A DNA stretch of 64,000 bases from JAGXRK01 sp963804005 (GTDB taxonomy: Bacteria; Bacteroidota; Ignavibacteria; Ignavibacteriales; Ignavibacteriaceae), in the NCBI GenBank assembly GCA_963804005.1, contig CAWDOP010000011.1, positions 1 through 64,000 on the forward strand, given 5' to 3'. Each line of letters opens with the position of its first letter. The stretch's first letter is position 1. The notes beneath the pieces were generated by a model. That model saw only the letters and a list, made by a program, of their open reading frames with translations. It was not told the DNA's origin and made no database searches. A program made the position numbers and the translations under genes. This document shows positions 1-9,347 of the stretch, in pieces.

Positions 1-100
1 AGCCTCCGGCAAAAGTGTTTATTAAGGACAATGTATAACGTTAAGATTTAATGGGGTCAACCTATAAAACTCACTATCATTTTACAAAAAGGGAGCTAGT

Positions 101-1325
101 ATGAAAAAATACTTTTATTAATCTCTGCTGTTATTCTCCTCGCACTTGTTGATAGAAAAAGATGACAATAATATTATCACTCCGTCTACGGATGAATATA
201 CACTCTATAAATCCGGAGATATTATTTCCGGTCAGTATATTGTTTTGTTTGAACAAGACGCTGTAGGAATTAAATCAAGAGGCGCCGAATATCAAGTCAA
301 CCTGGAACGAGTATCAAATAAAGCTTATTATATGCTGAAAAATTTAAATGTTGAGGAACCAAAACTACTTTATATATATGCTTCTGCAATTGAAGGATTC
401 GCAATTAATTTAACTGAATCAGAAGCTGATATTCTTAGGAAACAACCAGGTATAAAAGTGTATCATGACAAAGTTGTTGTGCTTGAAAAGCCCAGTCCCA
501 GATCCTGTACTGCCCCCACCACAAACCATTCCTTATGGAATATTGCGTGTTGGAGGACCCGTAGTTTATACGGGCACCAACGAAGCATGGATTATTGATA
601 CAGGAATTGACCTTGATCATCCGGATCTTAATGTAAATCAAACCTTGGGCAAAAATATGTTTGATGAAAGCATTCCGCCCGAAGACGACAATGGTCATGG
701 CAGTCATTGTGCCGGGATTGTTGCGGCTAAAGATGATACCATTGGAGTTGTTGGCGTAGCTGCAGGTGCGGAAGTGGTTCCTGTCAAGGTTCTTGATAGA
801 AGAGGTTTTGGACCCTGGTCTGTTATTATTGCCGGCATAGATTACGTTGCTTCAACTGCAGAGCCAGGTGATGTGGCTAATCTAAGTCTTGGTGGCAGCA
901 TTTATGAACCGGTAGATTTGGCGGTAATAAACCTTGGCGATGCCGGAATATACGTTTCGCTTGCTGCCGGAAATTCACGTAAAGATGCAAACAATTATTC
1001 TCCTGCCAGAGTAAACGGTGAAAATATTTATACTGTTTCTGCCTGTGATAAATATGATGTTTGGGCTTATTTCTCTAACTACGGTAACCCACCTATCGAT
1101 TTTTGCGCACCTGGAGTTTATGTTTATTCTACATATAAAAATGGTGGGTATGCCACAATGAGCGGAACGTCTATGTCTGCTCCGCATGTTAGTGGTCTGT
1201 TCTTAATCACAAATGGAAATGTTAGCTACGATGGATATGTAATTAATGACCCCGATGGTAACCCGGATCCGATAGCTCATAAAGGGACAACTATTATTAA
1301 AAAATACCGATGGAAATCTGGGTAA
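101..1325 (+). pseudogene. Subtilisin-like (S8) serine protease, disrupted by several frame changes
   Basis: The parts of a secreted subtilase can be read in order, but in different frames. An ATG at 101 follows a purine-rich site (AAAAAGGGAG). After MKK the hydrophobic leader (LLLISAVILLALV) is in another frame. A pro-region (about 146-490) is in the first frame again, and the catalytic domain (about 500-1325) is in the third. The catalytic part keeps all three triad motifs: DTGIDLDHPDL (Asp), NGHGSHCAG (His) and GTSMSAPHVSG (Ser). The clearest break is near 495-505, where EKPSP should continue as DPVLPPPQ. At least three frame changes are needed, so an intact product is unlikely unless these are base-calling errors. 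A rho-independent terminator follows. The family assignment is firm; disruption versus sequencing error is unresolved. Confidence 0.8.
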
Positions 1326-1356
1326 TAATGCGAAAGTAAATCAATAATCCTTTAAT

Positions 1357-1392
1357 GGGGAGGTTTGTTTGAATAAGCCTCCCCCTTTCTTT
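1357..1392 (+). terminator. Rho-independent terminator after the S8 protease
   Basis: GGGGAGG and CCTCCCC form a 7-bp GC-rich stem around a loop of about 14 nt. A C/T-rich tail (CCTTTCTTT) follows. It lies 30 bases after the protease stop codon. Confidence 0.7.
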
Positions 1393-1481
1393 GCTAACTA
1401 ATATAAAGTTCCTTCTTCCTAAGCTGACAAATACAAAATAATTAATTACTATTGCAGCATTATTCAATTGAGAAAAATTTT

Positions 1482-1787
1482 ATGATTAAACACATTGTTC
1501 TCTGGCGCTTAAATGAAAGCGCACATGGAAATAATAAGCAAACCAATGCACAAATTTTAAAAGAAAAACTTCTTGCAATGCAAGGTAAAGTTGACGGTTT
1601 GCAAAAAGTAGAGGTTGGATTTGATTTCAGTAATGAAAAAGATTCCTGTGATGTTGTTTTGCATTCTGAGTTTGAAAGCAAAGAAGCATTGCATCAATAT
1701 CAAATTCATCCAGATCACGAGGACATAAAAAAATGGCTTAGCGAAGTTCGTTACGAACGCAGAGTTGTAGATTATGAAATAAACTAA
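1482..1787 (+). CDS. Dabb-domain (stress-responsive A/B barrel) protein
   Basis: This 101-residue protein opens with MIKHIVLWRL, the typical first strand of the Dabb family of dimeric alpha/beta barrels. It later has a histidine-containing segment (YQIHPDHEDIKKWL) that matches the family's H-P-x-H region. The family is cytoplasmic and its biochemical roles vary (plant stress proteins, olivetolic acid cyclase-like folds), so the substrate is unknown. I chose the ATG at 1482 because the alignment to the family begins there; the frame stays open 10 codons further upstream. It stands alone and converges with the epimerase-like gene, 2 bases from it. Confidence 0.75.
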   Translation: MIKHIVLWRLNESAHGNNKQTNAQILKEKLLAMQGKVDGLQKVEVGFDFSNEKDSCDVVLHSEFESKEALHQYQIHPDHEDIKKWLSEVRYERRVVDYEIN

Positions 1788-1789
1788 GT

Positions 1790-2449
1790 CTATTTTGATA
1801 AATTCACGATATCAGTACACTCTAATATTTTCTTCCCTGAGCCTTGTAATGTGACGTTAATCATTGCAAGGCCTATTTCTTTTAAAGAAACCACGTGTTT
1901 AGGAAAAATAATCTTCCATAAAGGATATAATGGCGCTAGTACTTTATAAACCTTATAGGAATTATTTAATCCTTTTGTTGGCTGAATATATCCTGGTCTG
2001 AACATATACGCTTCTTTGAAAGGAAGTTTCAACAACTCATTTTCTGTTTTTCCTTTTATGCGTGCCCACATACTTCTTCCTTTTTCACTACTGTCAGTCC
2101 CAACACCGGACACATAACAAAAAGTTAAATCGGGATTTAGCTTCAATAATATGTTCGCAAGATTCATGGTTAAATCATAAGTGATTCGTCTGTATTCTTC
2201 TTCCGTTTTACCCATTGATGAAACTCCCGCACAGAAGTAGCAAGCGTTATATCCTATAAGTTGCTCTTCAATTGAGGATAAATCAAAAAAATCTTTGTGG
2301 ATAATTTCCTTTATCTTTTCGTGTTTTACCCCGCAAGGATTACGGGTTATCACCAATACTGATTCTACATCAGGATGCAGAAGGCATTCATGCAGAACAC
2401 CTTCTCCAACCATTCCGGTTGAACCTGTAATTATTGCTTTTATTTTCAC
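1790..2449 (-). CDS. NAD(P)-binding epimerase-like protein (HTATIP2/YbjT-like SDR)
   Basis: This 219-residue atypical short-chain dehydrogenase has an N-terminal Rossmann motif, ITGSTGMVGEGVL (about residues 7-19). It also has the FCAGVSS strand end and a YVSGVGTDSSEKG segment, as in HTATIP2-like and NAD(P)H-binding proteins. No classical YxxxK is obvious: the region MWARIKGKTENELL has a Lys where the SDR lysine would fall, but no Tyr four residues before it. It may therefore be a redox-sensing or regulatory member rather than an epimerase. It lies downstream of mfd with a gap of about 34 bases, so it may be co-transcribed. Confidence 0.7.
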   Translation of the reverse strand: MKIKAIITGSTGMVGEGVLHECLLHPDVESVLVITRNPCGVKHEKIKEIIHKDFFDLSSIEEQLIGYNACYFCAGVSSMGKTEEEYRRITYDLTMNLANILLKLNPDLTFCYVSGVGTDSSEKGRSMWARIKGKTENELLKLPFKEAYMFRPGYIQPTKGLNNSYKVYKVLAPLYPLWKIIFPKHVVSLKEIGLAMINVTLQGSGKKILECTDIVNLSK

Positions 2450-2483
2450 TTCTCTTCCTTTTTAGTTTATTGTAACTGGATCA

Positions 2484-5400
2484 TTATACTTTTGTCAAAA
2501 GTTCTGCCACTTTCTCACAAAATCCTTGCAGAAAATTCATAGTCTTTTCAGGTGTCTCAAATTTATTAGGAATAGAAAGCTTCATTACTTCTTTTTGCTG
2601 TGAAAATCTGATTGTATCTTTATAATTATCCATAATAAATCTCATCAACTCTATGAATTGATGTTTGTAGTAATCTTCTTTTTCACCGCGCGGAAGAATA
2701 ATAAAAATATTTTTCCTTTGTATAATAACTCTTTCAAACAAGGCGTAAGAAGCATAAAATCGCAACCTTGCTATTTCAATTAGATGTTGCACTATGGACG
2801 GCAGCGGTCCGAAGCGATCTTTCAACTCAGCAATAATTTCATTTATTTCATTAAGATTTTCAATTGAATATAGTTCTGTGTAATAGTTTAATCGTTCTGC
2901 CTGTTCGGGAACATAGCTATCGGGAATACCAATATCGAAGAAAGTATCAACCGTAGGTTCGGTTCGTTCTTTTTGCTTTGGTAACGATTTAAACACTTCC
3001 TGAAATTCCTGGTATTTTAATTCTTCGACAGCCTGATTAATCATCTTTACATAAAGATCGAAACCAACATCATTTATAAATCCGGTTTGTTCTGTTCCCA
3101 GCAAATTTCCTGCACCACGGATTTCGAGATCGCGCATAGATAGATTAAAACCCGCACCTATTTCTGTAAACTCTTCAATAGCCTGAAGTCGTCGCAAAGC
3201 TTTCTTTGTTATTCCACTCATTGAAGGAACAATAAAATATGCGTAGGCTTGCCTGTCAGATCTTCCAACACGCCCACGTAATTGATGAAGCTCTGCAAGT
3301 CCGAATCTATCAGCACGATTAACAATTATTGTGTTAACATTTGGAATATCTATTCCCGACTCAATAATTTTGGTTGAAAGAAGAACATCATATTTTTTAT
3401 TGAGAAATCCGTGTATTACATCTTCAAGCTGTGAAGGTTTCATTTGTCCATGGGCAACTGCAAGTTTAACTTCTGGAATGTATTTGCGAATGTATCCCGC
3501 AAGTCTGTCTATTGAGTGGACTCTGTCGTGGACAACATAAACCTGCCCGCCTCGTTTCAATTCATTTAGAATCCATTCTCTCATTTTGCCAATATCAAAA
3601 GTTGAAACCTTTGTATAAATCGGCTGCCGGTTTAGCGGCGGTGTTGCAATTATTGAAAGATCACGAGCACCGAGTAAAGACATATTTAAAGTTCTTGGAA
3701 TTGGTGTTGCTGTAAGAGTAAGTGTATCAACATTAACTTTTAATGATTTTAATTTCTCCTTAGATTTTACACCGAAACGATGCTCTTCATCTATTATAAG
3801 CAGACCAATATCTTTGAAGCGTATATCTTTAGAAAGTATTCTATGAGTTCCAATAAGGACATCAACCTGACCCTCATCAAGCTTTTTAACAATTTCGCTT
3901 TGTTCCTTCCTTGTTTGAAATCTTGAAAGTGCTGCAACTCTTACCGGAAATTGAGTTAGCCTGTCAGTAAATGTATTGTAATGCTGTTCCGCAAGAATTG
4001 TAGTTGGAACAAGAACGGCAACCTGTTTTCCGTCCTGCACTGCTTTAAATGCGGCACGAACGGCAACTTCCGTTTTGCCGAAACCCACATCGCCGCAGAC
4101 TAACCGGTCCATTGGATTTTCAGCTTCCATATCGAGCTTAACATCATCTGTTGCTTTTGCCTGATCTTGAGTATCTTCGTAAAAGAATGATGCCTCAAGC
4201 TCTTTCTGCCAAACCGTGTCATTGCTGAACTGAAATCCACTCGAAGCTTTTCGTTTCGCATAAAGCTCAATCAATTCACGGGCAGCTTCTTTTATTTTCT
4301 TTTTTGTTTTGGCTTTTTTGTTTTGCCACTCACCGGTTCCAAGAGTTGAAAGTGTTGGAACAAGATTCTCGTTCGACGAATATTTCTTTACTAGTCCAAG
4401 ATAATTGAGATTTACATAAACAACTCCGCCCTCAGCATAAAGAATCTTCATTGATTCCTGGTTGGTTTCGCCTATCTTAATAGTCTCTAAGCCAACATAC
4501 TTCCCTATTCCATAATCTTCGTGAACAACAAAATCACCTTTTTTAATTGAAGAAAATGTTTTTGATTTTGCTCTTTTAAACTTTCGGGATGCCGAAATTT
4601 TTGTTCTATATGGTTTGTTGAATATCTGGTAATCAGTGAGCATAAGAAGTTTATCGTTTTTATCAATGAAGCCTTCTTTGACGGCTAGTGTCGCGATTCT
4701 AATCTTGCCCGATTGAATCATATCTGCAAGTTCTTCTTTATACTCAGAAAGTAAATCACGAAGACGAGTTTCCTGAAGCTCGTTTTCAACAGTTATTACA
4801 ATAGAAAAACTCTGTGCTGTATATCCGGAAAGAGTATTAAACAAAACCTCATAATTAGAATTTATAGTTGGTGCCGGTGTGAAGCCAAGCTCTATCCGAT
4901 TATTGTTTGATAAAATTTCTTCCTCAATAATCCATTTAACTTTAAATTTATTTATGTAATCGATATCGCCAGAGCTATCCTTTTCATTTTCAACGGGCAC
5001 CTGAAAATTATCAATTTCGGGGATCTCTGGTTCGTCATCTGAACCTAGAAACGATTTCTCTTTCTTTTGAAAATCCTGCTCTAAAAATGGATTAATTTGC
5101 TCATCGGGTAATTGTTTCAAATCATACGACGAAGCAATAATGCAGGGATTTAATAAATAATCAAAAATCGCTGAGTGTTTTTCTGATAAAAGTTCCGGCT
5201 GTATTTGTGCGGCTAAAGTTACTAAATCAACTTTATCAATTGATCTCTGACTTTCCGGATCAAAGTATCTTATTGATTCAAGAAAATCGCCATCGAACTC
5301 TATACGAACTGGATTTTTTTCGCTGTATGACCAGAAATCAATTATTGACCCGCGCTGTGAATAGTATCCCGGAGCTTCAACAAATTTGTCTTTTGTATAA

Positions 5401-5855
5401 ATGAGAAGATTCAAGTATTCAACTAAATCATCGTAGGATAGATCTCCGCCAACCTGGATTTTTGTCGTTTTCTGTTCAACTTTATCTCTATCGGGCAATA
5501 AACAGGAAAGAATTTCATACGTTGATATAAGAATAAATTTTTGACGAGCATTTATTTCTGTCAGTTTTTCCTGGAGAAGTTCCGGTTTTATTTCATCAAC
5601 TAGAAGTACATCTTTGGATAACCCGAGAACATTCAACTCAACATTAAATTCGGCAGCAGATTTTTCATCCGGAGTAAGAACAAGAATTATTTTTTCTTTT
5701 TCAAATAATCTTTTTACAAAGAAACTTTTTGTGCAGCCATAAAGCGGACTAATGTATATGGGAAAATCTTTTTCAACAGAATCCGATAATTTGTCGATGA
5801 TCTTATCGAAAGAATCAACCGAAAGAATGGTGTTTGTTAAAGTTTCCTTTGTCAT
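2484..5855 (-). CDS. mfd: Transcription-repair coupling factor Mfd
   Basis: Mfd removes RNA polymerase stalled at DNA lesions and recruits UvrA. The 1123-residue length is normal for the family. The visible domains are: an N-terminal UvrB-like region with a degenerate nucleotide site; an RNA-polymerase-interaction domain starting near KKGDFVVHEDYGIGKYVGLE; a superfamily 2 translocase with Walker A GDVGFGKTEVAVR, the DEEH box (IIDEEHRFGVKSKEKLK), motif III TATPIPRTLNMSL and motif VI QLRGRVGRSDRQAYAY; and a C-terminal TRCF domain. It is the second gene after PAP2 on the minus strand, 6 bases downstream of it. Confidence 0.97.
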   Translation of the reverse strand: MTKETLTNTILSVDSFDKIIDKLSDSVEKDFPIYISPLYGCTKSFFVKRLFEKEKIILVLTPDEKSAAEFNVELNVLGLSKDVLLVDEIKPELLQEKLTEINARQKFILISTYEILSCLLPDRDKVEQKTTKIQVGGDLSYDDLVEYLNLLIYTKDKFVEAPGYYSQRGSIIDFWSYSEKNPVRIEFDGDFLESIRYFDPESQRSIDKVDLVTLAAQIQPELLSEKHSAIFDYLLNPCIIASSYDLKQLPDEQINPFLEQDFQKKEKSFLGSDDEPEIPEIDNFQVPVENEKDSSGDIDYINKFKVKWIIEEEILSNNNRIELGFTPAPTINSNYEVLFNTLSGYTAQSFSIVITVENELQETRLRDLLSEYKEELADMIQSGKIRIATLAVKEGFIDKNDKLLMLTDYQIFNKPYRTKISASRKFKRAKSKTFSSIKKGDFVVHEDYGIGKYVGLETIKIGETNQESMKILYAEGGVVYVNLNYLGLVKKYSSNENLVPTLSTLGTGEWQNKKAKTKKKIKEAARELIELYAKRKASSGFQFSNDTVWQKELEASFFYEDTQDQAKATDDVKLDMEAENPMDRLVCGDVGFGKTEVAVRAAFKAVQDGKQVAVLVPTTILAEQHYNTFTDRLTQFPVRVAALSRFQTRKEQSEIVKKLDEGQVDVLIGTHRILSKDIRFKDIGLLIIDEEHRFGVKSKEKLKSLKVNVDTLTLTATPIPRTLNMSLLGARDLSIIATPPLNRQPIYTKVSTFDIGKMREWILNELKRGGQVYVVHDRVHSIDRLAGYIRKYIPEVKLAVAHGQMKPSQLEDVIHGFLNKKYDVLLSTKIIESGIDIPNVNTIIVNRADRFGLAELHQLRGRVGRSDRQAYAYFIVPSMSGITKKALRRLQAIEEFTEIGAGFNLSMRDLEIRGAGNLLGTEQTGFINDVGFDLYVKMINQAVEELKYQEFQEVFKSLPKQKERTEPTVDTFFDIGIPDSYVPEQAERLNYYTELYSIENLNEINEIIAELKDRFGPLPSIVQHLIEIARLRFYASYALFERVIIQRKNIFIILPRGEKEDYYKHQFIELMRFIMDNYKDTIRFSQQKEVMKLSIPNKFETPEKTMNFLQGFCEKVAELLTKV

Positions 5856-5861
5856 TTATAA

Positions 5862-6644
5862 TCAAAGCGGAATTTTAAAAGATATAACTGGTTGTGGAAC
5901 AGCAATTTTATCACTCTGAATTTTCTGGTTCGATTTATGGTTAATAACAAATTCACCAATGAAATATCCAAGTGCTGCACCAAGAAACACATCAGAAAAC
6001 CAGTGTTGGTTGTTATAAATTCTTGCATAGCCGACTAATCCTGCAAGTGAATACCATCCAAATTTCCAGAAAAAATTATTGTATTCGTTTGCCATTACTG
6101 TAGAATATGCAAAGGACAGAGTTGTATGTCCCGAAGGTAATGCAGTGTTTTCGAATGAGAAACTGAATGGTTGAAAAACATATTGGTCATCAATATTGGT
6201 TGGTCTGCTTCTTCCAATAATAACCTTTGCTGCTAAATCTATTATCCCTGAATACACCGTAGCTTCTGTTAATCTTAAACCAAGGTTCTTCATCTTGTCG
6301 TTATTATTTAAAGCACCATAACCGTAAATAACAGCAATGCTGATTGCCATACCTTCAATGTGATAATATTTGTCGATAGAGAAAAGATTATTTAAAAATT
6401 GACTTCGATTGGATTTAGAAAACTCTTTTATTTCCTTATCGATAAGAGTTGCAAGACCTGTAATACCAAGAGTTGTAGAGACTTTTATCCAATCTTCTGA
6501 AGTGAATTTTGCGGGTTGGGTAATAATATCCCCACCGACTTTAAAGAATTTCTCAAAGTCGTTATCGGTTTCAGGGGAAGTTTGAGCGAATCCGACAAAA
6601 TGTAATGTTAAAAGAATAACGAAAGTCAGTAACCTGTTCACCAA
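5862..6644 (-). CDS. PAP2-family membrane-associated phosphatase
   Basis: This 260-residue protein has an N-terminal hydrophobic signal or anchor (LLTFVILLTLHFVGFAQ) and the three acid phosphatase motifs. They are K-x6-RP (KVIIGRSRPTN), PSGH (ALPSGHTTLSFAY) and SR-x5-H-x3-D in the variant form ARIYNNQHWFSDVFLG. Family members dephosphorylate lipid phosphates such as phosphatidic acid or undecaprenyl diphosphate at the membrane. The start is TTG at 6644 or GTG at 6641; both keep the leader. Its position between rsmG and mfd suggests co-transcription and no functional link. Confidence 0.88.
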   Translation of the reverse strand: MVNRLLTFVILLTLHFVGFAQTSPETDNDFEKFFKVGGDIITQPAKFTSEDWIKVSTTLGITGLATLIDKEIKEFSKSNRSQFLNNLFSIDKYYHIEGMAISIAVIYGYGALNNNDKMKNLGLRLTEATVYSGIIDLAAKVIIGRSRPTNIDDQYVFQPFSFSFENTALPSGHTTLSFAYSTVMANEYNNFFWKFGWYSLAGLVGYARIYNNQHWFSDVFLGAALGYFIGEFVINHKSNQKIQSDKIAVPQPVISFKIPL

Positions 6645-6686
6645 ATACCAAGGTTAAGAAAATAAAACATCGGGGGATTAATATTA

Positions 6687-7373
6687 CTACTTATTCAATT
6701 CAATCAGCACCAACCTCTTACCTTTTTTGTTACGGATGTTGGTTGGTTTGTAGTGGAGTTCATAAATGGTTGACTTCTTTATAAAGGATTTGTATTTGAT
6801 CTCGGCTTTCTTGAACTCTTCATCCAGATTTCCGCCCTTCATTGCCATTATGTATGCTTTATCTTTAACCAGCGGCAGAGAATAACGAAAGAGTATAATT
6901 AGCGGAACGGTTCCGCGGCTAACTATAAGATCAAACGTGTCTTTGTGTTGTTCAATAAACTCAGGACTTTCAACCCTGTTGTTTTCCGCAACCACATTGC
7001 TGAGTTTGAGTTTATCAATAAACTCTTTAACAGCTTCTGTTTTCTTTCCTGTTGAATCGGCAAGAACACCGCGCATATCAGGACGCATAATTGCAAGCGG
7101 AATACCCGGAAAACCTCCACCGGTTCCTATATCAAGAAATTTTATTGCTTTATCCGGAATATATTGAGAAATGTATGCAGAGATAAAAACATGATTTTCA
7201 ATTATAGAATTAACATCTCTTCTTGAAATAAGATTTACTGATTCATTTTTATCAGTAACAAGCTGTGCAAAGAAGGCGAGCCGTTCTGTTCGCATCGGCT
7301 CAGGGTTAAATCCGTTTTCCCAACAAAGGTTTTGTAGTTCTTTAAGGTAGAGTTCCTGCTTAGAGGACGGCAT
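6687..7373 (-). CDS. rsmG: 16S rRNA (guanine-N7) methyltransferase RsmG
   Basis: RsmG (GidB) methylates the N7 of G527 (E. coli numbering) in 16S rRNA. The SAM-binding motif is textbook: FLDIGTGGGFPGIPLAI. NLISRRDVNSIIENHV upstream and DLIVSRGTVPL downstream also match the family. At 228 residues the length is normal. It sits directly after mnmG, an old and widely conserved arrangement near the origin, and is probably transcribed with it. Confidence 0.96.
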   Translation of the reverse strand: MPSSKQELYLKELQNLCWENGFNPEPMRTERLAFFAQLVTDKNESVNLISRRDVNSIIENHVFISAYISQYIPDKAIKFLDIGTGGGFPGIPLAIMRPDMRGVLADSTGKKTEAVKEFIDKLKLSNVVAENNRVESPEFIEQHKDTFDLIVSRGTVPLIILFRYSLPLVKDKAYIMAMKGGNLDEEFKKAEIKYKSFIKKSTIYELHYKPTNIRNKKGKRLVLIELNK

Positions 7374-7388
7374 GCAAGTCCTTAAAAA

Positions 7389-9266
7389 TTAGTTTTTTAA
7401 ATATACCAATAAAACAGAAATATCTGAAGGCGTAACACCCGAGATACGTGATGCTTGCCCTATAGAACGGGGCTTAACTTTATGAAGTTTTTCTCTTCCT
7501 TCGGCCGACAATTGCTTTAAATTCAAATAATTCAATGTCGAGGGAATCTTGGTTTCTTCATATCTTTCAAACCGACTAACGGTTTCATGTTGACGTTGAA
7601 TATAACCCTCATATTTCAATTCAATTTCTACTTGCTCTAAAGCTGCCTGATCTGCAAGTAGATTCTGTATCAAAAAATTCTCTGCATATCCATTCAAAGA
7701 TAAAATCTGTTGAAGATTTAGTTCCGGTCGCTTACAAAGCCTTGAGATTGTTTCTGTTGAATCAATTTGTGAAGATCCGATTGATTCCAAAAACACATTG
7801 ATATCTCTGGCATGAAGTTTTGTGTTGCTACAGAACAGGATACTTTTGTTAATTAATTCTTCCCTGCTGATCACCGCATTGACTAATTCTGAACCTATCA
7901 AGCCAAGCTCAAAACCATATTTCATTAATCTTCTATCGGCATTATCTTGTCGCAGAAGTAATCTGTGTTCGGCACGTGATGTAAACATTCTATATGGTTC
8001 ATCGGTTGATTTATTAACAAGATCATCTATCATAACTCCGATATAAGCTTCGCTTCTCTTTAACACAAATTCTGGTTTGCCTTGAATCTTTAGTGCGGCA
8101 TTTATACCAGCAACCAAACCTTGAGCGGCAGCTTCTTCATATCCGGAAGTTCCATTTATTTGCCCGGCGAAGTATAAGCCTTTAATTAATTTCGTTTCTA
8201 AAGTTAAATCAACTTGATGAGGAGGAAAGAAATCATATTCAACAGCATAAGCGGGACGAACCATTTCAACTTCTTCTAATCCCACAATTTTATGAAGAGC
8301 TTCAAGCTGAATTTCGGCAGCTAAAGAAGATGAAAATCCATTAAGATAAATCTGATCAGAATCTAAACCTTCCGGTTCAAGAAAAAGCTGGTGGTGATCT
8401 TTATCCGCAAAGCGAACAATCTTATCTTCAATCGATGGACAATAGCGAGGACCGACACCCTTTATCACGCCTGTAAACAAAGGTGATTCTGCAAATCCTT
8501 TCTCTAAGATTTTGTGCACCGTTTGATCCGTATAAGTAATGTGGCAACTTACTTGAGGAAGAAAAGGAAACTGAGAAAGATCTGTTTGATGAGAAAATGG
8601 CTGTGGATTTTCATCTCCTGGCTGTTCTTCCAGAATATCCCAATTGATAGAATCCTTTTTCAGGCGTGGTGGGGTTCCTGTTTTAAGTCTTCCGTATTCA
8701 AATCCAAGTTTAGCTAGTGACTCGGTTATTCCGGTTGCAGGTGGCTCACCAAATCTTCCGCCGCTGGTTTTATTCAAGCCTGTGTGCATCAAAGCATTTA
8801 AAAAAGTTCCCGAGGACAGAATCAAAGCTTTGCAAAGAATCTCTTCCCCACTCGCAGTTCGTATACCTATAACTTTCCCATTATCAGCTAGAATTTCAGT
8901 TGCCGATGCCTCAACAATTTCAATATTCCCGGTAGATGCGATTACACGATATGCTTCCTTAGAATATAATTCTCTATCAGATTGACAACGGGAAGACCAA
9001 ACAGCGGGACCTTTAGAACGATTTAACATTCTGAATTGAATTCCCGTCCGATCTGCAATTTGCCCCATAATTCCACCAAGAGCATCTATTTCGCGGACTA
9101 AATGACCTTTTGCAGTTCCGCCAATTGCCGGATTACAAGACATTCTTCCAAGCGCGTATTTGTCCATGGTGATGAGACCCACGGAACATCCCATTCGTGC
9201 GCCAGCAGAAGCCGCTTCAATTCCGGCATGTCCGCCGCCAACTACAAGAATATCAAAATTCTTCAT
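7389..9266 (-). CDS. mnmG: tRNA uridine-5-carboxymethylaminomethyl modification enzyme MnmG
   Basis: MnmG (GidA) works with MnmE to install cmnm5U at the wobble position of some tRNAs, using FAD, NADH and methylene-THF. The dinucleotide-binding motif DILVVGGGHAGIEAASAG is at the N terminus. CNPAIGG(T)AKGHLVREIDALGG and the C-terminal YFAGQINGTSGYEEAAAQG motif follow. I chose ATG 9266 (625 residues) because the family starts a few residues before the FAD motif. An in-frame TTG at 9311 would add 15 residues lying over a parS-like site. It is followed by rsmG and preceded by mnmE, from which the parS-like pair separates it. Confidence 0.96.
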   Translation of the reverse strand: MKNFDILVVGGGHAGIEAASAGARMGCSVGLITMDKYALGRMSCNPAIGGTAKGHLVREIDALGGIMGQIADRTGIQFRMLNRSKGPAVWSSRCQSDRELYSKEAYRVIASTGNIEIVEASATEILADNGKVIGIRTASGEEILCKALILSSGTFLNALMHTGLNKTSGGRFGEPPATGITESLAKLGFEYGRLKTGTPPRLKKDSINWDILEEQPGDENPQPFSHQTDLSQFPFLPQVSCHITYTDQTVHKILEKGFAESPLFTGVIKGVGPRYCPSIEDKIVRFADKDHHQLFLEPEGLDSDQIYLNGFSSSLAAEIQLEALHKIVGLEEVEMVRPAYAVEYDFFPPHQVDLTLETKLIKGLYFAGQINGTSGYEEAAAQGLVAGINAALKIQGKPEFVLKRSEAYIGVMIDDLVNKSTDEPYRMFTSRAEHRLLLRQDNADRRLMKYGFELGLIGSELVNAVISREELINKSILFCSNTKLHARDINVFLESIGSSQIDSTETISRLCKRPELNLQQILSLNGYAENFLIQNLLADQAALEQVEIELKYEGYIQRQHETVSRFERYEETKIPSTLNYLNLKQLSAEGREKLHKVKPRSIGQASRISGVTPSDISVLLVYLKN

Positions 9267-9281
9267 TTTTTTAGCTTTTTT

Positions 9282-9297
9282 GTTTTCACGTGAAACA
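9282..9297. other. parS-like site 1 (ParB-binding centromere)
   Basis: GTTTTCACGTGAAACA matches 14 of 16 positions of the widely conserved parS consensus TGTTTCACGTGAAACA. The CACGTG core and the whole right half are intact. It lies just upstream of the chosen mnmG start. Confidence 0.7.
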
Positions 9298-9325
9298 AGA
9301 ATATTTGCCAATTACGAAATAATTC

Positions 9326-9341
9326 CGTTTCACGTGAAACT
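9326..9341. other. parS-like site 2 (ParB-binding centromere)
   Basis: CGTTTCACGTGAAACT contains the perfect 14-bp palindrome GTTTCACGTGAAAC at 9327-9340; only the two outermost bases differ from the 16-bp parS consensus. It lies 44 bases from site 1, between the mnmE stop and the mnmG start. Confidence 0.8.
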
Positions 9342-9347
9342 AAAGCA

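Noticed and set aside
7822..8985. Long open frames on the plus strand across mnmG
   Set aside because: They are antisense to a fully conserved gene and have no family similarity, so they are reading-frame shadows.
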